From Acinetobacter sp. ANC 3903 (lineage in GTDB: Bacteria > Pseudomonadota > Gammaproteobacteria > Pseudomonadales > Moraxellaceae), in the NCBI RefSeq assembly GCF_002135315.1, contig NZ_NEGA01000004.1, forward strand, positions 146,078-210,077: a stretch of DNA of 64,000 nucleotides, in the 5' to 3' direction. Every line of letters starts with the position of its first letter. Within the stretch, counting starts at the first letter, position 1. Made by a program: the position numbers and the translations under genes. Positions 18,025 to 24,109 of this stretch are shown here, piece by piece. The notes beneath the pieces are model-generated. The model was not told where the DNA came from and made no database searches. It saw only the letters and a list, made by a program, of their open reading frames with translations.

Positions 18025-18046
18025 TTTTTACATTATGCTTCGCAGT

Positions 18047-18075
18047 ATGTACATGTTCCAGTGGAACATGTACAT
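18047..18075. promoter_or_regulatory. Perfect 13-bp inverted repeat
   Basis: ATGTACATGTTCC-AGT-GGAACATGTACAT lies between the hypothetical gene and the AlpA-like gene. There is no T run after it, so an operator for a dimeric regulator is more likely than a terminator. Confidence 0.5.
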
Positions 18076-18142
18076 CAACGGCGCACTACGTTTTAAAACA
18101 TAAAAACAATAACTTAAATTACATCCATACTTTTATAAATAT

Positions 18143-18376
18143 ATGGCTGTATTTATGCTTCAAGCAACTCCAATTCGAATTCAATTTAGTACCGCATGTC
18201 GACTACTTGATGTAACACGACCATCACTTCTCCACACTATCAGTAAAGATCCTACCTTCCCTCGGCCGTTGAAAATGGGTACCTCCAAACAGGCTCCTGT
18301 TTTCTTTGATTACCAAGAATTAGTTGAATGGCATAACAGAAAAAAAGAAGCAGCTACCGCTGAAATGGGGGCATGA
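18143..18376 (+). CDS. AlpA-like helix-turn-helix regulator
   Basis: A 77-residue protein built around a winged-helix/MerR-like HTH: FSTACRLLDVTRPSLLHTI, then FPRPLKMG and PVFFDYQELVEWHNRKK, the usual layout of AlpA/excisionase-type proteins. Such proteins regulate integrase expression or aid excision. A second in-frame ATG at 18,155 is an alternative start. It overlaps the next gene region closely, so the two are probably co-transcribed. Confidence 0.6.
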   Translation: MAVFMLQATPIRIQFSTACRLLDVTRPSLLHTISKDPTFPRPLKMGTSKQAPVFFDYQELVEWHNRKKEAATAEMGA

Positions 18377-18378
18377 TC

Positions 18379-19146
18379 ATGAGTGCTTCCACAAATATTC
18401 AGAACTGGTCACCCGCTTCTAAAATTAAGATCGATAATGCTGCAATCCGTGCCGATCAGCATGGACGCTACAGCCTAAATGATTTACACAAGGCAAGCGG
18501 TGGTGACGTAAAAAATAAGCCATCTAACTTCCTGCAAAATGACAAGACACAAGAACTGGTTGCTGAATTGATCGATGCTGGAAATCCATCATCGGTCAAT
18601 ATTGAACCGGTATCAGCGATTAGGGGTGGTTCAGAACAAGGGACGTATGCTGTAAAAGAATTGGTCTATGCATATGCAATGTGGATCAGCCCTGTTTTTC
18701 ACTTAAAAGTAATTCGTACTTTTGATAGTGTGACAGCACAGACACAACTACCAGATCTTAACAATCCAGCACAATTGCGGGATCTATTGCTAGGCTATGC
18801 TGAACAGAATATTCAGCTCAGTGCTGAAAACCAAGTACTGTCAAAGGCAATCGAAACAATTACGCATACTGAACACGGCGTAAAGTTTCAGCAAGCCTGC
18901 AAAATATTGAATGTAAAACAGCATGTTTTAGCCAAATGGCTTCGAGAACATGGCTGGGATCGTTATCTAAATGATGCCAGGGCTTCAACTTACTACAGTG
19001 AAAGTCGCGGTTATTGCGAAACTAAATATTCTCATAAGGAAGGTGTAAAACCTTCAGGTCAGCCATATAGCTTCACACAGACTGAGTTCTTTATCCTGCC
19101 AAAAGGCATGCAAATTCTTGCCAAAAGATTTGGGGAGGTTGTATGA
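18379..19146 (+). CDS. Phage antirepressor, KilA-N plus KilAC domains
   Basis: A 255-residue protein. The N-terminal KilA-N DNA-binding domain covers about 15-115 (DQHGRYSLNDLHKASGG, NFLQNDKTQELV, ELVYAYAMWISPVFHLKVIRTF in pieces), and a C-terminal KilAC/ANT domain covers about 165-255 (QQACKILNVKQHVLAKWL, TQTEFFILPKGMQILA). Such proteins counter a phage repressor and switch on lytic genes. The start at 18,379 has GGGGG 7 nt upstream. The stop overlaps the next ATG as ATGA. Confidence 0.85.
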   Translation: MSASTNIQNWSPASKIKIDNAAIRADQHGRYSLNDLHKASGGDVKNKPSNFLQNDKTQELVAELIDAGNPSSVNIEPVSAIRGGSEQGTYAVKELVYAYAMWISPVFHLKVIRTFDSVTAQTQLPDLNNPAQLRDLLLGYAEQNIQLSAENQVLSKAIETITHTEHGVKFQQACKILNVKQHVLAKWLREHGWDRYLNDARASTYYSESRGYCETKYSHKEGVKPSGQPYSFTQTEFFILPKGMQILAKRFGEVV

Positions 19147-19457
19147 AATTCAAAATTATTTTTTTAATAGCACTTCTCAAATTAAAGCGATTCAGCTATA
19201 TTGATTCTGTTCGATGCAAAATCATCGAATTAGCTTTGGTCGGCTATGAATACACAAGCGCATACAGTCCGCTACGGGCTTTTTTTATGCGTAAAATCTC
19301 TATGCTTCTGCATCTCTATGGTGAAGCTGGAGAGGGACATCTTCGGATGTGCAGGTCTCTTGTGTACCTGTCGACCAACCCTTTTCAGCTTTGCCACCCT
19401 CACTTGGTCGTGACTGGTAAAGCTCCTAAACAAACACAAGGAGCGCATTCATCATGA
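19143..19457 (+). CDS. Small open frame overlapping a structured RNA, coding status uncertain
   Basis: A 104-residue frame whose ATG overlaps the antirepressor stop (ATGA) and has GGGGAGG just upstream, so ribosomes probably enter it. It has a hydrophobic N-terminus and a Cys- and His-containing tail. Its 3' half (19,331-19,424) is also a strongly foldable RNA, so the frame may serve as a translated leader that couples regulation to the next gene. I recognise no family. Confidence 0.4.
   Translation: MKFKIIFLIALLKLKRFSYIDSVRCKIIELALVGYEYTSAYSPLRAFFMRKISMLLHLYGEAGEGHLRMCRSLVYLSTNPFQLCHPHLVVTGKAPKQTQGAHSS
19331..19424 (+). ncRNA. Structured leader with predicted pseudoknot
   Basis: A hairpin ACATC-TTCG-GATGT (19,337-19,350) sits inside AGAG/CTCT; CAGGT/ACCTG overlaps it. 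Downstream, CGACCAA (19,372) pairs with TTGGTCG (19,404), and AGCTTTGCCA (19,387) pairs with TGGTAAAGCT (19,415) with one mismatch. The pairs interleave, giving an H-type pseudoknot 29 nt before the next ATG. It probably controls expression of the gene at 19,454. Confidence 0.5.
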
Positions 19458-20008
19458 ACGCTAAAGTACAAATTCAATTATCAGAACAATTAATTCCTTT
19501 TCACAGTGCCGCAGATATTATAAGTGCTTACTCACTTGCATCTGAATCTGCCGTACAGCTTCGAACTCTGGCTAATCAGATCAGCAAAGCAACGGCGTTC
19601 GTTAAAGCGTATGCAGAAGAAAATAAAGTCGACGCCACTATTTTTGCTGAACTCGAAAATCTAATCGCAATCTCCCATCAGCTTGCTAACAGTCAAGCGG
19701 ATACCTATGGCCTTGAGCTTAAAAGACATAAACAAGAACCCGATGACCAATACAGCGCGGGTGATCTGCACGATGCTTACTCATTAGCTTATGAAAATAC
19801 ATCATGGCTTGAGACTATGTTTTATCAAATTAAAGATGAAGTCGAAGTAGTCAAAGAAGCCATCAAGCAAAGTATTTATGGCGCCGTCTTTGCGACTCTT
19901 GAACGCTTAATTCATATTGCTGCGTATTGGGCAGAGAGCCATAGCAATACATTTGATGTTGAAAACGAAAAGTATAAATCGGAATGGGAGGCATCTAAAA
20001 ATGACTAA
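19454..20008 (+). CDS. Hypothetical protein with tandem internal duplication
   Basis: A 184-residue protein, probably all helical and cytosolic. Residues about 17-95 and 97-172 are two copies of one unit: compare IISAYSLASESAVQLRTL with LHDAYSLAYENTSWLETM, and ELENLIAISHQLANSQADTY with TLERLIHIAAYWAESHSNTF. No known domain is recognised. An AAGGAG site lies 10 nt before the ATG, and a predicted pseudoknot lies further upstream. Confidence 0.65.
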   Translation: MNAKVQIQLSEQLIPFHSAADIISAYSLASESAVQLRTLANQISKATAFVKAYAEENKVDATIFAELENLIAISHQLANSQADTYGLELKRHKQEPDDQYSAGDLHDAYSLAYENTSWLETMFYQIKDEVEVVKEAIKQSIYGAVFATLERLIHIAAYWAESHSNTFDVENEKYKSEWEASKND

Positions 20009-20168
20009 GCTTCCTGCTTCTTCTGAAAAAAATGCAGTTCCATCAAGTGCAGAGCCTAATCGATCTGCTCCGTCATCAGCATATGCTGATTCTGTGCGAA
20101 TGACACCAGAACGCCTATTTAACGCCGTGATCAAAAATAGCCGGCAAGGAGGGTCTAGTGAGCATTGA
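20001..20168 (+). CDS. Small hypothetical protein
   Basis: A 55-residue Ser- and Ala-rich protein, probably disordered in its first half, ending in a basic segment (RLFNAVIKNSRQGG). GGGAGG lies 9 nt before the ATG. It overlaps the previous stop by 8 bp and the next start by 11 bp, which suggests translational coupling between duplicated-domain protein, this peptide and the replication initiator. No function is recognised. Confidence 0.5.
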   Translation: MTKLPASSEKNAVPSSAEPNRSAPSSAYADSVRMTPERLFNAVIKNSRQGGSSEH

Positions 20169-20982
20169 TGCAACACGGTGGGCTTGGACCACTTCTGTTA
20201 AAACTTCTGCTCAACGCTTGGTTCTGCTTTCACTAGCAGACCGGGCTGGAGAAGAACATACAGCGTGGCCTAGCATCGATCGTTTGGCTGCTGATACCGT
20301 TCTGGACAAAAAGACAGTACAGAAGGTTATATTAGAGCTGATAAAACTTGGTCTAATCAGTGATACCGGTGAGCGTACAGGGCCAACGAAAAGAGTTCGT
20401 GTACTTAAACTCAACGGCGTCAAAGGACGTGAAGAATATACCCATAATTGGGATGATTCAGGTTCAAAAAAGGATGCTAAATCCAGAACAAATACACCCA
20501 AAAACGGGAATATTAAACAAACCCAAAAACGGAATGATTCCAATAATTGGAACAATCCCGAAAGCGGTACTTTAAATGATCCCGAAAACGGGATTTTGAA
20601 CAATCCCAAAAACGGGATGCAGAACCAACCATTGAATCTATCAATGAATCTCTCTCAAGAACACGATTGGATTCCAGATAAAAATCAATTAATCAATGTG
20701 CTAAATACTGCGGGTCAACAACGGAATCTGGAATTAATTTTTGGATTGCCGGATTTCGAATTTCAATTGGGTGCATTCAATGCTCACTACGCTGGCCAAG
20801 TAATGCCCAACGCAAGAAAATTGTATTCATTCGTTCGCTGGATCATCGATAAATTTGAACGCTACCAAAAAGCTAATCCAAATTATGTGAACCAGTCTGC
20901 ACTCAATACTGCTGCAGTCGAGCAACCACTTATTAATTTGACTGATAGTAAACCTAAAAGTTTACTTGGGAGCATACAATGA
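20158..20982 (+). CDS. Replication initiator (HTH plus DnaT-like domain)
   Basis: A 274-residue protein starting at GTG with AAGGAGGG just upstream. The N-terminal winged HTH (residues 1-90; SVKTSAQRLVLLSLADRAGE, TAWPSIDRLAADT, LDKKTVQKVILELIKLGLI) matches phage replisome organisers. An Asn-rich linker (110-165) with repeated NPENG-like units is encoded by DNA iterons. The C-terminal part (about 170-245, ending FVRWIIDKFERYQ) resembles DnaT/phage helicase-loader domains. Like lambda O, it likely binds the iterons in its own gene and recruits the DnaB helicase encoded next, whose start overlaps its stop. Confidence 0.75.
   Translation: MSIDATRWAWTTSVKTSAQRLVLLSLADRAGEEHTAWPSIDRLAADTVLDKKTVQKVILELIKLGLISDTGERTGPTKRVRVLKLNGVKGREEYTHNWDDSGSKKDAKSRTNTPKNGNIKQTQKRNDSNNWNNPESGTLNDPENGILNNPKNGMQNQPLNLSMNLSQEHDWIPDKNQLINVLNTAGQQRNLELIFGLPDFEFQLGAFNAHYAGQVMPNARKLYSFVRWIIDKFERYQKANPNYVNQSALNTAAVEQPLINLTDSKPKSLLGSIQ
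20497..20616. other. Iteron cluster inside the initiator gene, candidate origin
   Basis: CCCAAAAACGGG and close variants (CCCGAAAACGGG, CCCGAAAGCGGT) start at 20,497, 20,522, 20,557, 20,581 and 20,605, with a related CCAATAATTGG at 20,540. Spacing is 24-25 nt or its parts. Repeats inside an initiator gene are the lambda-type origin layout. Confidence 0.6.
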
Positions 20983-22352
20983 ATACCAATACTGCTCCAA
21001 TCCATAATCTACAAATTGAACAAGCTGTTCTTGCTGCACTAATGACGGTAGCAGGTTCTTATGCTCAAGTTGAAAACTTACTGACTGAACAAGATTTTCA
21101 TGCAACGCGCCACAAACTGATTTTCAACGCAATTGTTGACCTTGATGCTAAGAACTCACCATATGACGCCGTGCTCGTCAATGAATGGATTGAAATGCGC
21201 AATTATGGCGAAGCATCAGGCGGTGAGAAATATCTCATGCAGTTAATGAGTGATGCTCCTTCCAGTTTCTACAATCTGCAATCGTACGTAGAAAAATTGA
21301 AGGATTTTACCGCATGCCGCCAGGTTGAAGCTGAAGCACTGAAAGTAATCCAACAGGCCCGGCATTTAACTATCAGTCGTGGTGAGCTGGTACAAAATGC
21401 TCAAGCTGCTTTTGCCGATCTGAATACTGAATCCGGAAGTGAATCTCTATTTCACATTCATGATGCTGCAGCCAATACTTTTACTGAAATGCATCGAAAG
21501 ATTGAAGCGGCTCTTGCGGGGGAAACTTCAATTAAAGGTATTCAAACAGGAATTTATGATCTTGATAAAAGATTAGGTGATGTTGAGCCAGGCTGTCTAA
21601 TGGTGGTAGCTGCCCGTCCTGCCATGGGTAAAACTACCATGCTTCAGCTGATTGCCAATAACGTAGCCGTTGTTCAGAAAAAGCCTGCTTTGATCATGTC
21701 TGGTGAAATGCCAAAAGAACAAATCGCCATGCGCCTCTGCTGTGCCATTGCACCGGCAAATATTGGAGTAGTACGTAATTCCCCACACATGCTTCCTAAG
21801 GAGGAATTTACAGCGTATACAAACGCCGTCGTGATGCTTAAAAGTGTGCCGATGCACATCAATGATACGTCACGGCCTTCTATTGCAAATATCCGTGAAT
21901 CTATTCGCAAGATAAAACATCAATATGGTTCCGTAGGTGCTGTACTGGTTGATTATCTACAGATCATGAAAACGACTAAGCCATTTGCCCGGGAAGATTT
22001 AAAGATCGCCTATTTCACTGGTGAATTGAAATCTATGGCCAAGGAATTTGAGTGTGTCATTGTCCTTTTATCACAGCTCAATCGTGAGTTAGAGAAACGA
22101 CCAAACAAGCGTCCAGTGTTATCAGATCTACGTGAGTCTGGCGCAATTGAACAGGATGCTGATCAAATTATTTTCTTGTACCGAGATGAAATCTATAACA
22201 AAGAATCTCAATATAGAGGTATTGCTGAAGCCATAGTTGGTAAGAACCGCCACGGCGAAGCTGGTACTGCATTCATGCATGCTCAGCTGAAGTACTGCCA
22301 ATTTACCAACTTAGATCATGATGCACTTAATCAAATTCAGGGGATTGGATAA
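20979..22352 (+). CDS. dnaB: Replicative DNA helicase, DnaB family
   Basis: A 457-residue DnaB-type helicase. The N-terminal domain (NLQIEQAVLAALM to about 110) binds primase or loader; the RecA-like ATPase domain has Walker A ARPAMGKTT near residue 215, Walker B VLVDYLQIM, and the SQLNRELEKR and LRESGAIEQDAD motifs. It unwinds DNA ahead of the fork. It is a phage-type paralogue of the chromosomal helicase, coupled to the initiator by a 4-bp overlap. Confidence 0.92.
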   Translation: MNTNTAPIHNLQIEQAVLAALMTVAGSYAQVENLLTEQDFHATRHKLIFNAIVDLDAKNSPYDAVLVNEWIEMRNYGEASGGEKYLMQLMSDAPSSFYNLQSYVEKLKDFTACRQVEAEALKVIQQARHLTISRGELVQNAQAAFADLNTESGSESLFHIHDAAANTFTEMHRKIEAALAGETSIKGIQTGIYDLDKRLGDVEPGCLMVVAARPAMGKTTMLQLIANNVAVVQKKPALIMSGEMPKEQIAMRLCCAIAPANIGVVRNSPHMLPKEEFTAYTNAVVMLKSVPMHINDTSRPSIANIRESIRKIKHQYGSVGAVLVDYLQIMKTTKPFAREDLKIAYFTGELKSMAKEFECVIVLLSQLNRELEKRPNKRPVLSDLRESGAIEQDADQIIFLYRDEIYNKESQYRGIAEAIVGKNRHGEAGTAFMHAQLKYCQFTNLDHDALNQIQGIG

Positions 22353-22354
22353 CT

Positions 22355-22729
22355 ATGTTGTTTATAAATGATTGTGGCATGGATAGCACAGTTTTAAAAA
22401 AAGCTAAGGCCGAACGTTTTATCAACCTAAGGCAGCAAAAGAAGGTTAAAGAATTTCTCGTCAAACGTCGTGGATATAAGCGTCCCGACTTCAACCGCAT
22501 GATTTTGGATTTGAGCCGGCTTAAATGGACACATGAAAAGATCGCATTTGTTCTGCCTGTAGCGAATGCCAGTACGGTTAGCGAGTGGGCACGTGGTGGA
22601 AACCCAAACTTTGAACATGGTGAAGCTTTTATCGAATTATGGAAAGCCGAAACTGGTGTTGAGCGCGTCCCGCGCGAAGGTGAATGGCAGACATATAAAT
22701 ATGAAGTTGGGCAGTTAGAGTTACTCTAA
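22355..22729 (+). CDS. HTH regulator, copy 1 of an element-specific family
   Basis: A 124-residue protein starting 3 bp after dnaB. The segment HEKIAFVLPVANASTVSEWA followed by RGGNPNFEHGEAFIELWK reads as a helix-turn-helix with a recognition helix at ASTVSEW. The same segment is nearly identical in the leftward gene at 31,916, and the C-terminal half recurs in a broken copy at 39,018. The family is not one I can name. A role in controlling replication or late genes is inference. Confidence 0.65.
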   Translation: MLFINDCGMDSTVLKKAKAERFINLRQQKKVKEFLVKRRGYKRPDFNRMILDLSRLKWTHEKIAFVLPVANASTVSEWARGGNPNFEHGEAFIELWKAETGVERVPREGEWQTYKYEVGQLELL

Positions 22730-22741
22730 GTGCAAAAATAT

Positions 22742-22764
22742 AAGCCCCGAAAATGGGGCTTTTT
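22742..22764 (+). terminator. Intrinsic terminator after the replication operon
   Basis: AAGCCCC-GAAAAT-GGGGCTT followed by TTT. It ends the rightward transcript from the antirepressor/replication genes. Confidence 0.85.
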
Positions 22765-22767
22765 AAT

Positions 22768-22949
22768 GTGTAACGGCTATCTAGATCAGCTATTTTAACG
22801 TGTAACACCTATCTAAATCGGCTGTATTTAACGTGTAACACTAATCAAAATAAGCTGTTTTTAATTTGTAACACCCCTGATTTTTAAAGTGTAACAGCAG
22901 CCATATTTAAGGTGTAACAGCTAAAATAGGTCATTTTATAACGTGTAAC
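22768..22949. repeat. Seven-copy GTGTAAC array
   Basis: The core (G/T)TGTAAC, usually preceded by TTTAA plus two variable bases, occurs at 22,768, 22,800, 22,833, 22,866, 22,889, 22,912 and 22,943, all in one orientation. Steps are 32, 33, 33, 23, 23 and 31 bp, close to three or two helical turns. It fills the gap between convergent genes, so it is not a promoter. It could be iterons, a partition site or a packaging signal. Confidence 0.65.
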
Positions 22950-22986
22950 GGTAGACATTTGATATTTTTGACCAATTTGATACCAA

Positions 22987-23421
22987 TTACTTTGCTACTA
23001 TCTTCATCGGTTGAAAATCATCAATATGTACCTGTTTGGTTTTCAATAAATCCTGTCGTTTACCATCAGCAACCAACACGGCGCGCTTAACCTGAACAGT
23101 CCAGGTACGATCTGCTCCGCACATCGTTTCGGACTCAAGAAAAACATTCCCAAATGCTTTACCTTGAAGGTTTTGTATATCGCCGTAGGTTATTACATTC
23201 TCAGAAGTCCCCTGCACTCTACCGGCTTTGTCCTTTGCCACAAGGTCTAAATACAGTTTGTCATAGGTCCCAAGAAAATCATGGATCGTCACATCCACTA
23301 CAGCGGAACATATCCCGGAGTTCACATAGCTTGTTCTGGAATGCTGAAGTGTAATTGGTGTAGCCATTACTGCTGAACTGAATAAAAGTGAAGTTATGAT
23401 TAATAAAATCTGTTTCTGCAT
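22987..23421 (-). CDS. Small secreted protein, IrmA-like
   Basis: A protein of about 144 residues with a signal peptide (ILLIITSLLFSSAVMA). The mature part has two spaced cysteines (SGICSAVV and SETMCGAD) and a pattern of beta strands (NSGIC, KLYLDLVAKDKAGR, FLESETMCGADRTW, VLVADGKRQDLL) resembling the IrmA family of secreted fibronectin-III-like proteins. The start at 23,421 is preferred over 23,433 because of TGAG 8 nt upstream. It is an exported cargo protein on a phage-like element, with no obvious role in phage growth. Confidence 0.5.
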   Translation of the reverse strand: MQKQILLIITSLLFSSAVMATPITLQHSRTSYVNSGICSAVVDVTIHDFLGTYDKLYLDLVAKDKAGRVQGTSENVITYGDIQNLQGKAFGNVFLESETMCGADRTWTVQVKRAVLVADGKRQDLLKTKQVHIDDFQPMKIVAK

Positions 23422-23466
23422 TCTTAAGCTCATTATTTTTAGAATAAAGTATATGGATGGCTGAGA

Positions 23467-24045
23467 TTAAGGACTATTTAGCTTTAGCATCTTTGTGGCA
23501 AAATCCATAGACTCCTTAAAACCGATTAGGTTAATTGTTTCGCTAGAATACCCATTGGAATTCTCCCATGAGTAAATTATCTTTTTTCCTTTTATTAAAT
23601 CTCGCATTAAAAAATTAGCCTCTACACCTGGCAAAAGAGCAGAATGTTCTAAAGTGCGTATGGGTGAATTATCAATCTTATAATTAAGTTTATGATCTTT
23701 TTTCTGCTCTGCCGATTTATCCAAATTGAAAATAATCGATTTACCATTATCGTTTGTTAGCACGGTGAATTTTTTATTTTGCGTAATACAAGAAAAGACG
23801 TCTATTCCCATATACTTATCATTAAAACAATTGGTAAACCATACATCCTCACGAACATTTTCATTCGATACAAACATAAAAACCACTTGCTCAGTGTTGT
23901 TAAAAAAGTCTCTATTAACGTTATAGCCGCGCTCACCATCTACCCAAAATGACTTGTATTCAGGCGGGATCAATATTTTTTCATTTGAATAGCTATGAGT
24001 AGAAGACATTAATACAAAAAATGCCGTTAAAATTTTTATTTTCAT
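23467..24045 (-). CDS. Hypothetical exported protein
   Basis: A 192-residue protein with an N-terminal signal peptide (MKIKILTAFFVLMSSTHSYS). Two cysteines (TNCFND and VFSCITQ) may form a disulphide. No family is recognised. It lies just downstream of the ejection-protein block but beyond a terminator, so it has its own promoter, probably together with the IrmA-like gene that follows 33-46 bp later. Composition is AT-rich, as expected for cargo. Confidence 0.55.
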   Translation of the reverse strand: MKIKILTAFFVLMSSTHSYSNEKILIPPEYKSFWVDGERGYNVNRDFFNNTEQVVFMFVSNENVREDVWFTNCFNDKYMGIDVFSCITQNKKFTVLTNDNGKSIIFNLDKSAEQKKDHKLNYKIDNSPIRTLEHSALLPGVEANFLMRDLIKGKKIIYSWENSNGYSSETINLIGFKESMDFATKMLKLNSP

Positions 24046-24083
24046 ATTCCATCACCTTTTACCCTATATCAAATACCATACAA

Positions 24084-24106
24084 CAAAAAAGGAGCCGAAG
24101 CTCCTA
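24084..24106 (-). terminator. Terminator of the ejection-protein operon
   Basis: On the minus strand AGGAGC-TTCG-GCTCCT is followed by six T. It begins 4 bp after the stop codon at 24,110. Confidence 0.87.
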
Positions 24107-24109
24107 ATT

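Noticed and set aside
22768..22949. CRISPR array
   Set aside because: The repeated unit is only about 7-12 bp, steps vary from 23 to 33 bp, and no cas genes are present.
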